Assembly: GCA_938082375.1 (NCBI GenBank)
Contig: CALKCJ010000011.1
Coordinates: 1 to 64,000, forward strand
From: an uncultured Thermomicrobiaceae bacterium
GTDB taxonomy: Bacteria > Chloroflexota > Chloroflexia > Thermomicrobiales > Thermomicrobiaceae
DNA length: 64,000 bases
Reading direction: 5' to 3'
In this document: piece after piece, positions 25,806-36,250 of the stretch
How positions within the stretch are numbered: position 1 is the stretch's first letter
Layout of the letters: each line of letters opens with the position of its first letter
The notes under the pieces: generated by a model
The model's database searches: none
What the model saw: only the letters and a program-made list of their open reading frames with translations
Told to the model about the DNA's origin: nothing
Translations under genes and position numbers: made by a program

Positions 25806-26165
25806 GTGTCGCTCGCCAGCTATGCCGTTATCGGCCTACTCCTGATCACGGCCGTGATCATGGGCTCGGCGTTGCTGTTCATTGGCCACTTTGTGCGGCC
25901 GCGTCGGCCCACACCGGCCAAGCTGCAGCCGTATGAAAGCGGCGTGCCGGACGTTAACCCGCCACGGGCGCGCTTCACACCGCGCTTCTACCTGGTCGCC
26001 CTGCTGTTCGTGATCTTCGATGTCGAGGCGATCTTCCTCTACCCCTGGGCGGTCGCGTTTGACGCGCTGGCGCTCTATGGTTACGTCCAGGCAGCGCTCT
26101 TCGTCGGGCTGCTCCTGGTCGGGCTCCTCTACGAATGGAAGAAAGGAGCCCTCGAATGGGTCTAA
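25806..26165 (+). CDS. nuoA: NADH-quinone oxidoreductase subunit A
   Basis: 119 aa, GTG start with GAGGTG upstream. Three membrane helices and the family block [19 protein letters not shown] followed by [20 protein letters not shown] (including the FDVE motif) identify NuoA, a membrane subunit at the junction between the quinone site and the proton channel of complex I. It is the first gene of a ten-gene cluster; its 3' end overlaps nuoB by ten bases. Confidence 0.95.
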   Translation: MSLASYAVIGLLLITAVIMGSALLFIGHFVRPRRPTPAKLQPYESGVPDVNPPRARFTPRFYLVALLFVIFDVEAIFLYPWAVAFDALALYGYVQAALFVGLLLVGLLYEWKKGALEWV

Positions 26166-26716
26166 CCGCCGAGGAGCAGCTCCAGCGGAACATCTTCGTG
26201 ACCAGCGTCGACTGGGTCTTCAACTGGGCCCGTCGCTCCAGCCTCTGGTGGCTGCAATTTGGCCTGGCCTGCTGTGCCATCGAGATGATCAGCGCCGCGA
26301 TGCCCCGCTTCGATCTCGCCGAGCGCTTCGGCATGCTCTACCGTGCTTCCCCGCGCCAGGCAGATCTGATGATCGTTGCCGGTACGGTGACCAAGAAGAT
26401 GGCGCCGGTGGTGCGGCAACTCTACGACCAGATGGCCGACCCCAAGTGGGTCATCAGTATGGGAAGCTGTGCCAACGTCGGCGGGCCGTTCGATACCTAT
26501 GCCGTGGTGCAGGGCGTCGACCAGGTGATCCCGGTCGATATCTACGTGCCTGGCTGCCCGCCGCTGCCGGAGGCGCTTTACTACGGCGTGCTTGAGCTGC
26601 AGAACCGAGTCATCCGCTACGACTCGCTCAAGAAGAAGCACGGCAAGGAGGCCGCTGAGGCCGACCGCCAGGCCCAGCGCGAGGCCGCGCGGGCGGCGCT
26701 CGGCCCACGGCGGTAG
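26156..26716 (+). CDS. nuoB: NADH-quinone oxidoreductase subunit B
   Basis: 186 aa from the ATG at 26156, inside the end of nuoA, with AGGAG eight bases upstream. The N2 4Fe-4S cluster ligands are present as the adjacent Cys pair in [11 protein letters not shown], the Cys of MGSCANVGG and the Cys of [19 protein letters not shown]-like ([19 protein letters not shown]) is another family block. NuoB carries the last iron-sulfur cluster that passes electrons to quinone. Confidence 0.95.
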   Translation: MGLTAEEQLQRNIFVTSVDWVFNWARRSSLWWLQFGLACCAIEMISAAMPRFDLAERFGMLYRASPRQADLMIVAGTVTKKMAPVVRQLYDQMADPKWVISMGSCANVGGPFDTYAVVQGVDQVIPVDIYVPGCPPLPEALYYGVLELQNRVIRYDSLKKKHGKEAAEADRQAQREAARAALGPRR

Positions 26717-26735
26717 AGGCGAGGGTGCGAGGGCC

Positions 26736-27353
26736 ATGAGCGACGAGCAGCAGGCACCAGTTCCGGCTCTCCGCCCACGCGAGCCGTGGCAGACCGGCTA
26801 CTGGGGGCCAACGAATCCCGACGAGCACCCGGCCGTCATCGCCGTGCGCCAGCGCTTTGCGGAGGCGTTCGAGGAGGCGGTCACCTTCCGCGACGAGATG
26901 ACGATCCGGGTCAAGCGCGAGGCACTGCGCGAGGTGGTCGCGTTCCTGCGCGACCATCCGGAGCTGCGCTACAACCACCTCACCGATCTCACCGCAGTCG
27001 ACATGCTCAACCTGCGCGACGAGCCGCGCTTCGACGTCGTGGTCCAGCTCTATTCCATCCCCCGCCGGCAGCGGCTGCGCGTCAAGTGCGGCGTGAACGA
27101 CGGCGAGACCGTGCCCTCGCTGGTGCCGCTGTTCGCTGGGGCCAACTGGCTAGAGCGCGAATGCTACGACATGTTCGGCATCGTCTTCGAGGGGCATCCA
27201 GATCTCAGACGCATCCTGTTGCCCGATGACTGGGACGAGGGGCACCCGCTGCGTAAAGAGTACCCGCTCCGTGGCTACCGCGACTACGTGCAGCCCGGTT
27301 TCGAGCGGCCAGCACCGCGGGTGCGTGGCTCCCTCCCGAGGCCAAGGCCATGA
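26736..27353 (+). CDS. nuoC: NADH-quinone oxidoreductase subunit C
   Basis: 205 aa from the ATG at 26736; the longer open frame upstream overlaps nuoB and is not used. The 30-kDa subunit signature is intact: [18 protein letters not shown] followed by [20 protein letters not shown]. An N-terminal 40-residue Pro/Arg extension precedes the fold. The stop overlaps the nuoD start as ATGA, so C and D are coupled but not fused. Confidence 0.94.
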   Translation: MSDEQQAPVPALRPREPWQTGYWGPTNPDEHPAVIAVRQRFAEAFEEAVTFRDEMTIRVKREALREVVAFLRDHPELRYNHLTDLTAVDMLNLRDEPRFDVVVQLYSIPRRQRLRVKCGVNDGETVPSLVPLFAGANWLERECYDMFGIVFEGHPDLRRILLPDDWDEGHPLRKEYPLRGYRDYVQPGFERPAPRVRGSLPRPRP

Positions 27354-28579
27354 TCGACTTCACGCAACCGACACCGGTTCTCCTGAGCGAAGAGCGGCAG
27401 ATCACCGAGACCCGCCGTGAGCTCGTCCTCAACATGGGGCCGCAGCACCCCAGCACGCACGGCGTGTTGCGAGTTCGCTTGACACTCGAGGGCGAGATGG
27501 TCGTCGCCTGCGACCCGGTGATCGGCTATCTCCACCGCGGCGTGGAGAAGCTGGGCGAGTCGCACCGCTACGCTCAGATCGTCCCCTGGACAGACCGGAC
27601 GGACTACGTTGCCGCGCCTTCGAACAACCTGGGCTACGTGCTCGCGGTCGAGAAGCTCTGCGGCATCGAAGCGCCGGAACGGGCACAGTACTGGCGCATG
27701 ATCATGGCCGAGCTGGCCCGGATCGCCTCGCATCTGGTCTGGCTCGGCACCCACGCGCTCGATATCGGCGCGCTCTCGGTCTCGCTGTATACGTTCCGGG
27801 ATCGTGAGCTGATCCTCGACATCTTCGAGAAGTTCTGTGGCGCCCGGCTGACGACCAACATGATGGAGATCGGCGGGTTTTCCCGCCAGATTCCGCCCGC
27901 GCTACCGGAGATGGTGCGCGACTTCTGCCGTTACTTGCCGAAAGCGATCCGTGAGTACGAAGACCTGCTCACGGAGAACCCAATCTGGCTGGCCCGCACC
28001 AAGGGCGTGGGTATCGTCGAGCCGGAGATCGCGATCAGCTACAGCCTCACTGGTGCCTGCCTGCGCGGCTCCGGCGTGAACTACGACGTGCGCAAGGCGA
28101 TGCCGTATCTCCTCTACGACCGGATCGACTTCGCGGTGCCGCTCGGCACCCACGGCGACGTCTACGACCGCTACCTGGTGCGCGTCGAGGAGATGCGACA
28201 ATCCATCCGCATCATCGAGCAGTGCCTGGACCAGGTGCCGGCCGACGGGCCGCTGATGGCCTACGAGTCGAACTACGTCATCCCGCCGCACGAGCGGGTG
28301 ATGACGACGGCCGAGGACATGCAGCGGCACTTCATCTGGGTGATCAAGGGCTTCTCGCCACCGAAGGGTGAGGTCTACCACGCTGTGGAGCATTCCAAGG
28401 GGGAACTCGGCTACTACATCGTCAGCGATGGGTCACCGATCCCCTACCGGATGCGGATCCGATCCCCTGATTTCGTGAACCTGCAATCGCTGCCCTACAT
28501 GGCGCAGGGCGCGATGCTAGCGGACGTGGTCGCCCTGATTGGGACGATCGATATCGTGCTCGGCTCGGTTGACCGGTAG
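27350..28579 (+). CDS. nuoD: NADH-quinone oxidoreductase subunit D
   Basis: 409 aa. The 49-kDa subunit is recognised by [20 protein letters not shown], the HRGVEKLGE block, [32 protein letters not shown] and the C-terminal region [20 protein letters not shown] with [19 protein letters not shown]. It forms the quinone pocket with NuoB. The 106 bases that follow up to nuoH hold no gene; nuoE, nuoF and nuoG are absent. Confidence 0.95.
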   Translation: MIDFTQPTPVLLSEERQITETRRELVLNMGPQHPSTHGVLRVRLTLEGEMVVACDPVIGYLHRGVEKLGESHRYAQIVPWTDRTDYVAAPSNNLGYVLAVEKLCGIEAPERAQYWRMIMAELARIASHLVWLGTHALDIGALSVSLYTFRDRELILDIFEKFCGARLTTNMMEIGGFSRQIPPALPEMVRDFCRYLPKAIREYEDLLTENPIWLARTKGVGIVEPEIAISYSLTGACLRGSGVNYDVRKAMPYLLYDRIDFAVPLGTHGDVYDRYLVRVEEMRQSIRIIEQCLDQVPADGPLMAYESNYVIPPHERVMTTAEDMQRHFIWVIKGFSPPKGEVYHAVEHSKGELGYYIVSDGSPIPYRMRIRSPDFVNLQSLPYMAQGAMLADVVALIGTIDIVLGSVDR

Positions 28580-28685
28580 GAGCGGAATGCTCGCCTCCAT
28601 GACCACCCAGCGCCGACCTGCGGGTTGCGCCAGGCGGAGGCGACTGGCGGCGATGCGCCGTGGACGGGAGTGATCGCGACAAGCG

Positions 28686-29711
28686 ATGGACTGGGAACCG
28701 CTGATCGTCAGCTACCTATTCGGCTTCGTCCTACTCAATGTCCTGCTCCTCGCCATGGCCTACATGACCTGGCTCGAACGCCGGCTGGTGGCGTTCTTCC
28801 AGGATCGGATCGGGCCCAACCGCACCGGGCCGTTCGGCTTGCTTCAGCCGATCGCCGACGCGGTCAAACTGATCAGTAAAGAAGATATCGTCCCGGCCAA
28901 CGCCGACCGGTTGGTCTTCCTGGTGGCGCCGTTGCTCTCGTTCGTCCTGGCACCGCTCGGCGCCCTGGTCGTCCCCTTCGGGGATGCGGTCACCGTGTTC
29001 GGTCGCCAGGTGAACCTCTACGTGATCGACATCAACGTGGCCGCGCTCTACTTCCTGGCGGTCGGCTCGATGGGGGTCTACGGCATCATCCTGGGGGGCT
29101 ATGCCTCCGGCAACCGCTACTCGCTCCTGGGGGCGCTTCGCTCCACCGCCCAGGTCATCAGCTACGAGCTGGTGCTCGGGCTCTCGCTGGTCGGCATCTT
29201 CATCTTGACCGGTTCCCTCAGCTTGGTCGACATCTTGCGCGTGCAGCAGCGGACACTGGTGCTCGGCGGGCTGGAGCTACCTAACTGGTTCCTCTTGAGC
29301 CAGCCGCTGGCGTTCGTGCTGTTCTTGATCGCGGCGGTCGCCGAGACGAACCGGGCGCCGTTCGACTTGCCGGAAGCCGAGACCGAGCTGATCGCGGGCT
29401 ACTTCACCGAGTACTCCGGCTTCCGCTTCTCGTTCTACTTCCTCGCCGAGTACATCAACATGATCGTGGTCTCGTTGATCGCGGCCACGCTCTTCCTCGG
29501 CGGGATCGACGGCCCCTTCGTCGACGGTGTCTGGTGGCTGGCTGTGAAGGCGTTCATCTTCCTGTTCTTCTATGTGTGGCTCCGCGCCACGCTGCCTCGC
29601 TTCCGCTACGACCAGCTCATGGGGCTGGCGTGGAAGGTGCTGCTGCCGCTGGCACTGATCAACATCGGCGTGACTGGTCTGGTACGGCTGTGGGGGATCG
29701 GAGCACTGTGA
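28686..29711 (+). CDS. nuoH: NADH-quinone oxidoreductase subunit H
   Basis: 341 aa, ATG start. Eight membrane helices and family motifs YMTWLERRLVAFFQDRIGPN, GVYGIILGGYASGNRYSLLG, RSTAQVISYEL and ETNRAPFDLPEAETELIAGY identify NuoH, which links the quinone site to the antiporter-like subunits. Only 61 bases separate it from nuoJ, so the usual nuoI gene is missing from its standard place. Confidence 0.95.
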   Translation: MDWEPLIVSYLFGFVLLNVLLLAMAYMTWLERRLVAFFQDRIGPNRTGPFGLLQPIADAVKLISKEDIVPANADRLVFLVAPLLSFVLAPLGALVVPFGDAVTVFGRQVNLYVIDINVAALYFLAVGSMGVYGIILGGYASGNRYSLLGALRSTAQVISYELVLGLSLVGIFILTGSLSLVDILRVQQRTLVLGGLELPNWFLLSQPLAFVLFLIAAVAETNRAPFDLPEAETELIAGYFTEYSGFRFSFYFLAEYINMIVVSLIAATLFLGGIDGPFVDGVWWLAVKAFIFLFFYVWLRATLPRFRYDQLMGLAWKVLLPLALINIGVTGLVRLWGIGAL

Positions 29712-29772
29712 GCCGGAGGATGACCGTCGTGGCGTTGCTGGCGGAGCCGAGTTGGGAGGCTGAGACCAACCG

Positions 29773-30495
29773 ATGGCCATCGAGGTCTTGATCTTTTACC
29801 TGCTTGCGGGGGTCGCGATCGCTGCGGCGGCCGGGGTGGTGCTGGCACGCAACCCGGTGCACAGCGCGGTGTCGCTCGTGCTGTCCTTCGTCAACGTGGC
29901 GGCCATCTACGTGATGTTGCGGGCCGAATTCCTCGCCGTCGCCCAGGTCATCGTCTACACCGGCGCGATCATCGTGCTAGTGCTCTTCGTGCTCATGCTG
30001 GTGCAGCAGCAAGACCTGCCGGAGTTCCACGGCGGCCGGCCGCTGCGCCGAGCCGTGGGCTTCCTGCTGGGGTTGGTCCTCTTGGCTGAGGTCGCCGCTG
30101 CCATCCTGACCCGATCACTCCGCGGCGCGCCTGGCTCCTGGCCTCCCGAAGCGGTCGCTGCAGTGGGCGGCAATATCCAGGCCATCGGCCGCGAGCTCTA
30201 CTCGGTCTACATGCTTCCGATCCAGGCGACGGCGCTGCTCCTGCTGGCCGCGACCGTCGGCGCGCTCTTCCTCGCCCGCCCGGAGCTGATCGAGGAACGT
30301 CTAGCGGTGGCTCGACGGCTGTTCACGATCTCGCTCGCGCACCCGCGCGGCGTCGATCCGCTGCAGCCCGTGGCCGAGTTGCCTGGCCCGCACGACAACG
30401 AGCGGAAGCCTGCCGGGGGCGACCGGGTACTGGTGATGGCGCGCAATGCTGAGGAGTTCACCGAGCAGCCGGCCTGGGGGGAGATCCGGCGATGA
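29773..30495 (+). CDS. nuoJ: NADH-quinone oxidoreductase subunit J, with extended C-terminus
   Basis: 240 aa, ATG start. Helices and the NuoJ blocks NPVHSAVSLVLSFVNVAAIY, LRAEFLAVAQVIVYTGAIIV and LFVLMLVQ are clear, ending with LLLLAATVGALFLA. Beyond these lies a hydrophilic tail of about 75 residues (RPELIEERLAVARRLF onward, including GPHDNERKPAGG), which many shorter NuoJ proteins lack. Overlaps nuoK as ATGA. Confidence 0.92.
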   Translation: MAIEVLIFYLLAGVAIAAAAGVVLARNPVHSAVSLVLSFVNVAAIYVMLRAEFLAVAQVIVYTGAIIVLVLFVLMLVQQQDLPEFHGGRPLRRAVGFLLGLVLLAEVAAAILTRSLRGAPGSWPPEAVAAVGGNIQAIGRELYSVYMLPIQATALLLLAATVGALFLARPELIEERLAVARRLFTISLAHPRGVDPLQPVAELPGPHDNERKPAGGDRVLVMARNAEEFTEQPAWGEIRR

Positions 30496-30800
30496 GCGAG
30501 CTGACGACGGCGCATTTCCTCTTTCTCAGCGCGGCGCTCTTCATCATCGGGATGGTGGGCGTGCTCACCCGGCGCAACGTGCTGATCATCTTCATGTGCG
30601 TCGAATTGATGCTCAACGCGGTGAACGTCAGCTTCATCGGATTCGCTTGGGAGCAGAATGCGCTGACCGGGCAGATCTTCGCGCTCTTCGTCATCGCGGT
30701 CGCTGCTGCCGAGGCGGTCATCGGGCTGGGAATCGTGATGGCGTTGAGCCGGCGACTGGACACGGTGGACATCGACGAGGTGCGCCAGCTCCGCGAGTAA
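30492..30800 (+). CDS. nuoK: NADH-quinone oxidoreductase subunit K
   Basis: 102 aa. Three helices with the NuoK features GVLTRRNVLIIFMCVELMLN (including the conserved Glu in the second helix) and VAAAEAVIGLGIVMAL (third-helix Glu), both needed for proton transfer. Translation is coupled to nuoJ. Confidence 0.95.
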   Translation: MSELTTAHFLFLSAALFIIGMVGVLTRRNVLIIFMCVELMLNAVNVSFIGFAWEQNALTGQIFALFVIAVAAAEAVIGLGIVMALSRRLDTVDIDEVRQLRE

Positions 30801-30885
30801 TGTTCTGCTCCAGGACGGGGCGGCCCGCGGCGTCGAGCCGGCAGGGTGTCGCGGATCCGAGACGGAGGAACGGTAGGGGCAGGGT

Positions 30886-32787
30886 ATGGAGTGGATCGCC
30901 GACTGGCTGTTCGTCATCCCGCTGGCGCCGCTGATAGCGGCGGTCGCCAACTTCCTGCTCGGGCGGTGGTGGATCCGTGACCGAGCACACTGGATCGCCG
31001 TGCCCGCGGTCGGCGTTTCCTTTCTGGCCAGTGTCCCGGCCTTCCTCGCGGTCGCTCGCCAGCACGAGCCACTGAGCCAGCACCTGTACACCTGGATCCC
31101 GGCCGGCGACTTCCGGGTTCCTGTGGTGCTCTCCGTCGACCAGCTCACTGCGGTGATGCTGCTCGTCGTCACCGGCGTCAGTTTCCTGGTGCACCTCTAT
31201 TCGGTTGGCTACATGCACGGTGACCCTGGCTACCACCGCTTCTTCGCCTATCTCCCGCTGTTCGTCTTCTCGATGGTGATGCTGGTGCTGGCCAGTAACT
31301 TCCTCGTCCTCTTCGTCTTCTGGGAGGCGGTCGGCCTCTGCTCGTACCTGCTGATCGGCTTCTGGTTCCGCCGCCGCTCGGCGGCCGACGCGGCCAAGAA
31401 GGCGTTCATCGTCAACCGGGTCGGCGACTTCGGCTTCAGCATCGGGATAATGCTGATCTTCGTCACGCTGGGCACCCTGGACTACGCCGAGGTCTTCGAG
31501 CGGGTCGGAACGCTCGGCGCCGGCACCGTCACGGCCATCGCGCTGCTGCTCTTCACCGGTGCGATCGGCAAGTCGGCGCAGGTGCCGCTCTTTGTCTGGT
31601 TGCCGGACGCGATGGAGGGCCCCACGCCCGTCTCGGCATTGATCCATGCGGCGACCATGGTGACGGCCGGCATCTTCATGGTGGCGCGCACGCACCCGAT
31701 CTTCCTCGCCTCGCCCACGGCGATGCTGGTGGTCGCGATCGTCGGCGCGGTGACCGCCTTCATCGCCGCCACCATCGCGGTGACGCAGTACGACATCAAG
31801 CGGGTCGTGGCCTACTCGACGGTGAGCCAGCTCGGCTACATGGCGATCGGGCTGGGGACGGGCGCCTGGATCGCGGCGATCTTCCACCTGTTTACCCATG
31901 CGTTCTTCAAGGCCCTGCTCTTCCTCGGCTCCGGCAGCGTCATGCACGGCCTCCACGATGAGCTGGATATGCGCCGGATGGGCGGCCTCAAGCGCTCCAT
32001 GCCGCTCACCTATTGGACGTTCCTGATCGGCGCGGCGGCCAACGCAGGGATCCTGCCGCTGGCCGGCTTTTGGAGCAAGGACGAGATCATCGTCGGAGCC
32101 TGGGTCGGGGGCTACCCAGTGGTAGCCCTGATCGCGCTGGCCGCCGCCTTCTTCACCTCGCTGTACATGTTCCGGGCCGTCTTCATGACGTTCCACGGCG
32201 AGGAGCGGTTCGACCGGGCCCACCTGCACCCGCACGACCCTCCCTGGACCATGTCGGTGCCGCTGGTCGTCCTGGCGGTCGGGGCGGCAGTGGCCGGCTT
32301 CGCTGGCGTGCCGCCGGAGCAGGGCTGGTTCCACCGTCTGCTCGAGCCAGTGTTCGAGAGCGCTATGCACCATGAGGTGAGCCTAGCGACCACGCTGGCA
32401 TTCGGCGCGATCTCGACCGTAATTGCCCTGGCCGGGCTCTACCTGGCGGCCGCCGCCTATGTGCTCGGCACCGTCTCGCCGGCTGTGGTGGCCGAGCGGT
32501 TGGGCCCGCTCTACCGGCTGGCCTACAACAAGTGGTATTTCGACGACGTCTACCAGCGGCTGATCGTCGAGCCGGCGCGCGGTTTCGCCACCTTCCTCTG
32601 GCGACAGATCGATGTCGGGGTGATCGACGCGGCCGTCAACGGCGCGGCCAGCCTGGTGGTATGGACGAGCCAGCTCTGGCGCCGGGCCCAGACCGGCCTG
32701 GTGGCCAACTACGTGCTGGCCATCGCGCTCGGCACCGTGATCATCGTCGGCGCGTACCTGATAGCCGGCAGCAACCTGTTCAGGTAG
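30886..32787 (+). CDS. nuoL: NADH-quinone oxidoreductase subunit L
   Basis: 633 aa, ATG start with GGGGCAGGG upstream. The antiporter-like core includes VGLCSYLLIGFWF, LFTGAIGKSAQVPLFVWLPD, AMEGPTPVSALIHAATMVTA and GVYMVARTHP-like sequence (GIFMVARTHPIF), with Lys residues in the GKSAQ helix. The C-terminal 170 residues contain the extra helices and the long lateral helix typical of NuoL. It pumps protons at the distal end of the membrane arm. Confidence 0.95.
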   Translation: MEWIADWLFVIPLAPLIAAVANFLLGRWWIRDRAHWIAVPAVGVSFLASVPAFLAVARQHEPLSQHLYTWIPAGDFRVPVVLSVDQLTAVMLLVVTGVSFLVHLYSVGYMHGDPGYHRFFAYLPLFVFSMVMLVLASNFLVLFVFWEAVGLCSYLLIGFWFRRRSAADAAKKAFIVNRVGDFGFSIGIMLIFVTLGTLDYAEVFERVGTLGAGTVTAIALLLFTGAIGKSAQVPLFVWLPDAMEGPTPVSALIHAATMVTAGIFMVARTHPIFLASPTAMLVVAIVGAVTAFIAATIAVTQYDIKRVVAYSTVSQLGYMAIGLGTGAWIAAIFHLFTHAFFKALLFLGSGSVMHGLHDELDMRRMGGLKRSMPLTYWTFLIGAAANAGILPLAGFWSKDEIIVGAWVGGYPVVALIALAAAFFTSLYMFRAVFMTFHGEERFDRAHLHPHDPPWTMSVPLVVLAVGAAVAGFAGVPPEQGWFHRLLEPVFESAMHHEVSLATTLAFGAISTVIALAGLYLAAAAYVLGTVSPAVVAERLGPLYRLAYNKWYFDDVYQRLIVEPARGFATFLWRQIDVGVIDAAVNGAASLVVWTSQLWRRAQTGLVANYVLAIALGTVIIVGAYLIAGSNLFR

Positions 32788-32799
32788 GGGAGCGTACCG

Positions 32800-34386
32800 G
32801 TGGATCAGATCCCGATCCTCAGCCTGATCACCTATGCGCCGCTGGCCGGCGCGGTGATCCTGTTCCTCTTGCCCCGCGCGACGGAGCGCGCAGCGCGCTG
32901 GGTCGCCCTGCTCGGCAGCGGCGTCTCGTTCGCCCTCTCACTGGCCATGCTCGCCGCCTTCGACCGCTCGGCTACCGGCATGCAGTTCACCGAGTTCATC
33001 GACTGGCTGCCGGGGCTGGGGATCGCCTACCGGCTGGGCGTGGACGGCATCAGCGCGCCGCTGGTGGTGCTGACGACGCTACTGAGCCTGATCTCGGTGC
33101 TTGCCTCCTGGGATCCGATCCGGCGGCGCGTGCGCGAGTACTACATCTCGCTCCTGCTGCTCGAGACCGGTATGCTCGGCGTCTTCGTCAGCCTCGACCT
33201 CTTCCTGTTCTACATCTTCTGGGAGGTCATGCTGATCCCGATGGCGCTGATCATCGGGATCTGGGGCAGCGCCAACCGGGTCTACGCCGCGGTTAAGTTC
33301 TTCCTCTACACCCTGGCCGGCAGCTTGCTGATGCTGGTCGGCATCGTCGCCGTCTACCAGGCGTACTTCGAGCAGACCGGGGTGCGCACGCTCGACGTGC
33401 TGGAACTGGCCCAGGGTACTTATGGACAGGCGTTCCAGATGTGGGCTTTCGCGGCCTTCTTTCTGGCCTTCGCCATCAAGATCCCGATGTGGCCCTTCCA
33501 TACCTGGTTGCCGGATGCGCACGTCGAGGCGCCGACGGCTGGGTCGGTCATCCTGGCCGGTATCCTGCTGAAGATGGGCGGCTACGGCTTCTTGCGCTTC
33601 AACCTGCCGCTCTTTCCAGACGCGACACGGGCCTGGGCGCCGTTTATCATCGTGCTCTCGCTGATCGCGATCATCTACGGCGCACTGGTGGCGCTCGTCC
33701 AACCGGATCTCAAGAAGCTGGTGGCCTACTCCTCGGTGAGCCACATGGGCTTCGTGACGCTCGGCATCTTCGCGCTGAACGCGCAAGGGCTGTACGGCGC
33801 CATGATCGTGATGATCAGTCACGGGCTGGTCACCGGCGCCCTCTTCCTGCTGGTCGGCATCCTCTACGAGCGCGCGCATACCCGGGAGATCAGCGCCTTC
33901 GGTGGGCTGCACCGCTCCATGCCGGTCGCCGCGGCCTTCTGGGGCCTATTCGCGTTCGCCTCGCTGGGGCTGCCAGGGCTGAGTGGCTTCGTCGGCGAAT
34001 TCCTGGCTATCCTCGGCGGGTTCCGGGTCTACCGCTGGGCCGGCGTGATCGCCATGTTCGTGGTCATCCTGGCGGCCTGGTACATGCTCTGGATGCTTCA
34101 GCGCATCGTGATGATGCGCGCGCCGGGCGAACCGCCCGACCCTGACGATCCGGAGCTGCGGCTCGCCGCCGTGCACGGAGTGCCGCCGGCCGCCGGTGGT
34201 GCGGGGCCGCGCGGGCAGGCGGTCGACCCGCGCACGTTCCCCGACCTGAACTGGAAGGAGTTCGCGACGCTGGCGCCGCTGGCCGTGCTGACAGTCTGGA
34301 TCGGTGTCTATCCGGGCTATCTCATGCGCATCCTGCGGCCGGCGATCGAGCAGGCGCTGGCGGCCTTCGGGCGGATCGGGCTCTGA
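32800..34386 (+). CDS. nuoM: NADH-quinone oxidoreductase subunit M
   Basis: 528 aa, GTG start with GGGGAG upstream. Antiporter-like subunit with YRLGVDGISAPLVVLTTLL, FYIFWEVMLIPMALIIGIWG, AFAIKIPMWPFHTWLPDAHV, EAPTAGSVILAGILLKMGGY and SSVSHMGFVTLGIF. A cytoplasmic insertion of about 45 residues (RAPGEPPDPDDPELR onward) lies before the last helices. The gene is 12 bases downstream of nuoL. Confidence 0.95.
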   Translation: MDQIPILSLITYAPLAGAVILFLLPRATERAARWVALLGSGVSFALSLAMLAAFDRSATGMQFTEFIDWLPGLGIAYRLGVDGISAPLVVLTTLLSLISVLASWDPIRRRVREYYISLLLLETGMLGVFVSLDLFLFYIFWEVMLIPMALIIGIWGSANRVYAAVKFFLYTLAGSLLMLVGIVAVYQAYFEQTGVRTLDVLELAQGTYGQAFQMWAFAAFFLAFAIKIPMWPFHTWLPDAHVEAPTAGSVILAGILLKMGGYGFLRFNLPLFPDATRAWAPFIIVLSLIAIIYGALVALVQPDLKKLVAYSSVSHMGFVTLGIFALNAQGLYGAMIVMISHGLVTGALFLLVGILYERAHTREISAFGGLHRSMPVAAAFWGLFAFASLGLPGLSGFVGEFLAILGGFRVYRWAGVIAMFVVILAAWYMLWMLQRIVMMRAPGEPPDPDDPELRLAAVHGVPPAAGGAGPRGQAVDPRTFPDLNWKEFATLAPLAVLTVWIGVYPGYLMRILRPAIEQALAAFGRIGL

Positions 34387-34410
34387 GGGCAAGGATCTGA
34401 GGAGAGAGCC

Positions 34411-35898
34411 GTGCCGGTGCAACTGGTTGCTCCAGACTGGTCGCTGCTCGTCCCGCCGCTGATCGTGCTCGGGACGATCCTGGTGCTGCTGGCTGCCGAC
34501 CTGGTGCTTCCGCGAGAGCGTCAGGCCGGACTCACCGTGGTCGCGCTGCTCGGGCTGGCGCTGGCCCTGACCTCGCTTGCGAGCATCGACTGGTCGGCCA
34601 AAGGGGTGACGTTCGGTGGTATGTACCGGGCCGACTCCTTCAGCCTCTTCATCTCCCTCGTGGCCCTGATCGCTGGCGTCCTCTCGGTCATGGTCTCGGC
34701 CGGCTACGTCGAGGCTGGGATCGAGCCGGGTGGCATGGCGCTCGCCGAGTACCTCTCGCTGCTGCTCTTCTCGGTACTCGGCACCATGCTCGTCGGCGCG
34801 GCGGGCGACCTGCTGATGATCTTCCTCGGCATCGAGATGAGCTCACTCGCAGTGTACACGCTGACTGCCTTCGCCCGCCGGCGGCTGACCTCGATCGAGG
34901 GCGCGCTGAAGTACTTCCTGCTGGGCGCCTTCGCCACGGCGATCTTCCTCTACGGGATCGCCTGGGTCTACGGCCTGACCGGTAGCATCATGCTCGACGA
35001 CATCGCTGCCGCGCTGCGCGGCAGCGTGCGGGGCGACGCGCCAGTTGAGGCCTCGCTGCTGCTGGCGCTGCTCCTGCTGGCCGTTGGGCTGGGGTTCAAG
35101 GTGGCGGCCGTCCCGTTCCACATGTGGACGCCCGACGCCTATCAGGGAGCCCCCACGCCGGTCTCGGCCTACATGTCGGTGGTGCCGAAGGTGGCCGGCT
35201 TCGCGGCCATGGCGCGGGTGCTGGTGCAGGGGCTCAACCCGCTCAGCCAGCAGTGGCTGACGTTGATCACGGTGCTGGCCTTCATCACCATGGTCTACGG
35301 CAACGTGGTCGCCATCGCCCAGCGCGACGTCAAGCGGATGCTCGGCTACTCGTCGATCGGCCACACCGGCTACATGCTGGCCGCCCTGGCCGCCTTCACC
35401 AGCCTGCAGCCCGGCGACCGCAGCGTCGGCAGTCTGCTCTTCTACCTGTTCGCTTACGCCTTTATGAACATCGGCGCCTTCGGTGTCGTAGCCTGGCTAC
35501 AGGAACGCGGGCAGGGTGTTAACCTGGAGGACTTCCAGGGACTCGCCGCGCGCAGCCCGCTGGCCGCTTTCGCGATGTCGGTCTTCATGCTCTCGCTAAT
35601 GGGCATGCCGCCGCTGATCGGCTTCTACGCCAAGTACTACGTGATCCTGGCGCTGATCGAGGCCGGGCTCCTCTGGCTGGCGGTCGCAATCGTGGTCATG
35701 AGCGCGGTGTCGGCCTTCTTCTACCTGCGCGTGGTGACGGTGATGTACTTCACTGAGCCGGCCGGCGCCTGGCAGCCGGCCCGGACGCGGATGCTCGGCG
35801 CGGGGCTGGCGGTGATGGCACTGGGCAACCTGGCGCTGGGGCTGTTCTCCGGCCCGGTACTCGATCTGGCCCAGCGCTGGGCCCTCGCCTTCGCTTAG
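34411..35898 (+). CDS. nuoN: NADH-quinone oxidoreductase subunit N
   Basis: 495 aa, GTG start behind GAGGAGAG. Features include [78 protein letters not shown] and [17 protein letters not shown]. It is the last gene of the complex I cluster. A minus-strand open frame starting at 36247 runs 149 bases into its 3' end. Confidence 0.95.
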   Translation: MPVQLVAPDWSLLVPPLIVLGTILVLLAADLVLPRERQAGLTVVALLGLALALTSLASIDWSAKGVTFGGMYRADSFSLFISLVALIAGVLSVMVSAGYVEAGIEPGGMALAEYLSLLLFSVLGTMLVGAAGDLLMIFLGIEMSSLAVYTLTAFARRRLTSIEGALKYFLLGAFATAIFLYGIAWVYGLTGSIMLDDIAAALRGSVRGDAPVEASLLLALLLLAVGLGFKVAAVPFHMWTPDAYQGAPTPVSAYMSVVPKVAGFAAMARVLVQGLNPLSQQWLTLITVLAFITMVYGNVVAIAQRDVKRMLGYSSIGHTGYMLAALAAFTSLQPGDRSVGSLLFYLFAYAFMNIGAFGVVAWLQERGQGVNLEDFQGLAARSPLAAFAMSVFMLSLMGMPPLIGFYAKYYVILALIEAGLLWLAVAIVVMSAVSAFFYLRVVTVMYFTEPAGAWQPARTRMLGAGLAVMALGNLALGLFSGPVLDLAQRWALAFA

Positions 35899-36247
35899 CA
35901 CAGTTCCCAGCCCATGCTCTATTCCGAGCCGAGCGAAGGATCCGCCTATGCTCTGGCCTGCTGGCAGGAGGGTATGAAACGTAGACGATGTCGCCTATTT
36001 CGAGCCACTTGGGATCGGGATGACCGCTTGCTCCGATCGTGCCATCTCGGTGTCTGTACTGGTGCACGATCGTCATTTCTGTGCCGTCATGCCCGTAGTA
36101 ACGCAGTGTCTGGCTCATGGAGCCATGCTCGCGATGAGTGCGGTTCGTGACATGGCTCTCGTGGATGACCTCTACTCGCAGCTCGCCGTTCTGGACACGT
36201 TCCCAATAAAAGAACGGTGGCACCATGCGTTGGCGCGCTCTGGCCAT
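35750..36247 (-). CDS. Hypothetical protein downstream of the LigD polymerase gene
   Basis: 165 aa, ATG start three bases after the LigD-polymerase stop, so probably co-transcribed. Residues 1-110 look like real protein: [40 protein letters not shown] and [20 protein letters not shown] with GDIVYVSYP. The last 50 residues are antisense to nuoN and Pro/Ala/Arg-rich, so the natural stop was probably lost by a small deletion. No family is recognised with confidence; the [14 protein letters not shown](R/H)PDPK pattern suggests a small conserved protein. Confidence 0.45.
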   Translation of the reverse strand: MARARQRMVPPFFYWERVQNGELRVEVIHESHVTNRTHREHGSMSQTLRYYGHDGTEMTIVHQYRHRDGTIGASGHPDPKWLEIGDIVYVSYPPASRPEHRRILRSARNRAWAGNCAKRRRGPSAGPDRVPGRRTAPAPGCPVPSPPAPRRASASGPAARRRPAQ

Positions 36248-36250
36248 CTG

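Noticed and set aside
30718-32373. 551-aa minus-strand frame opposite nuoL
   Set aside because: Antisense shadow of a membrane protein gene; the His/Asp/Arg-rich product has no domain.
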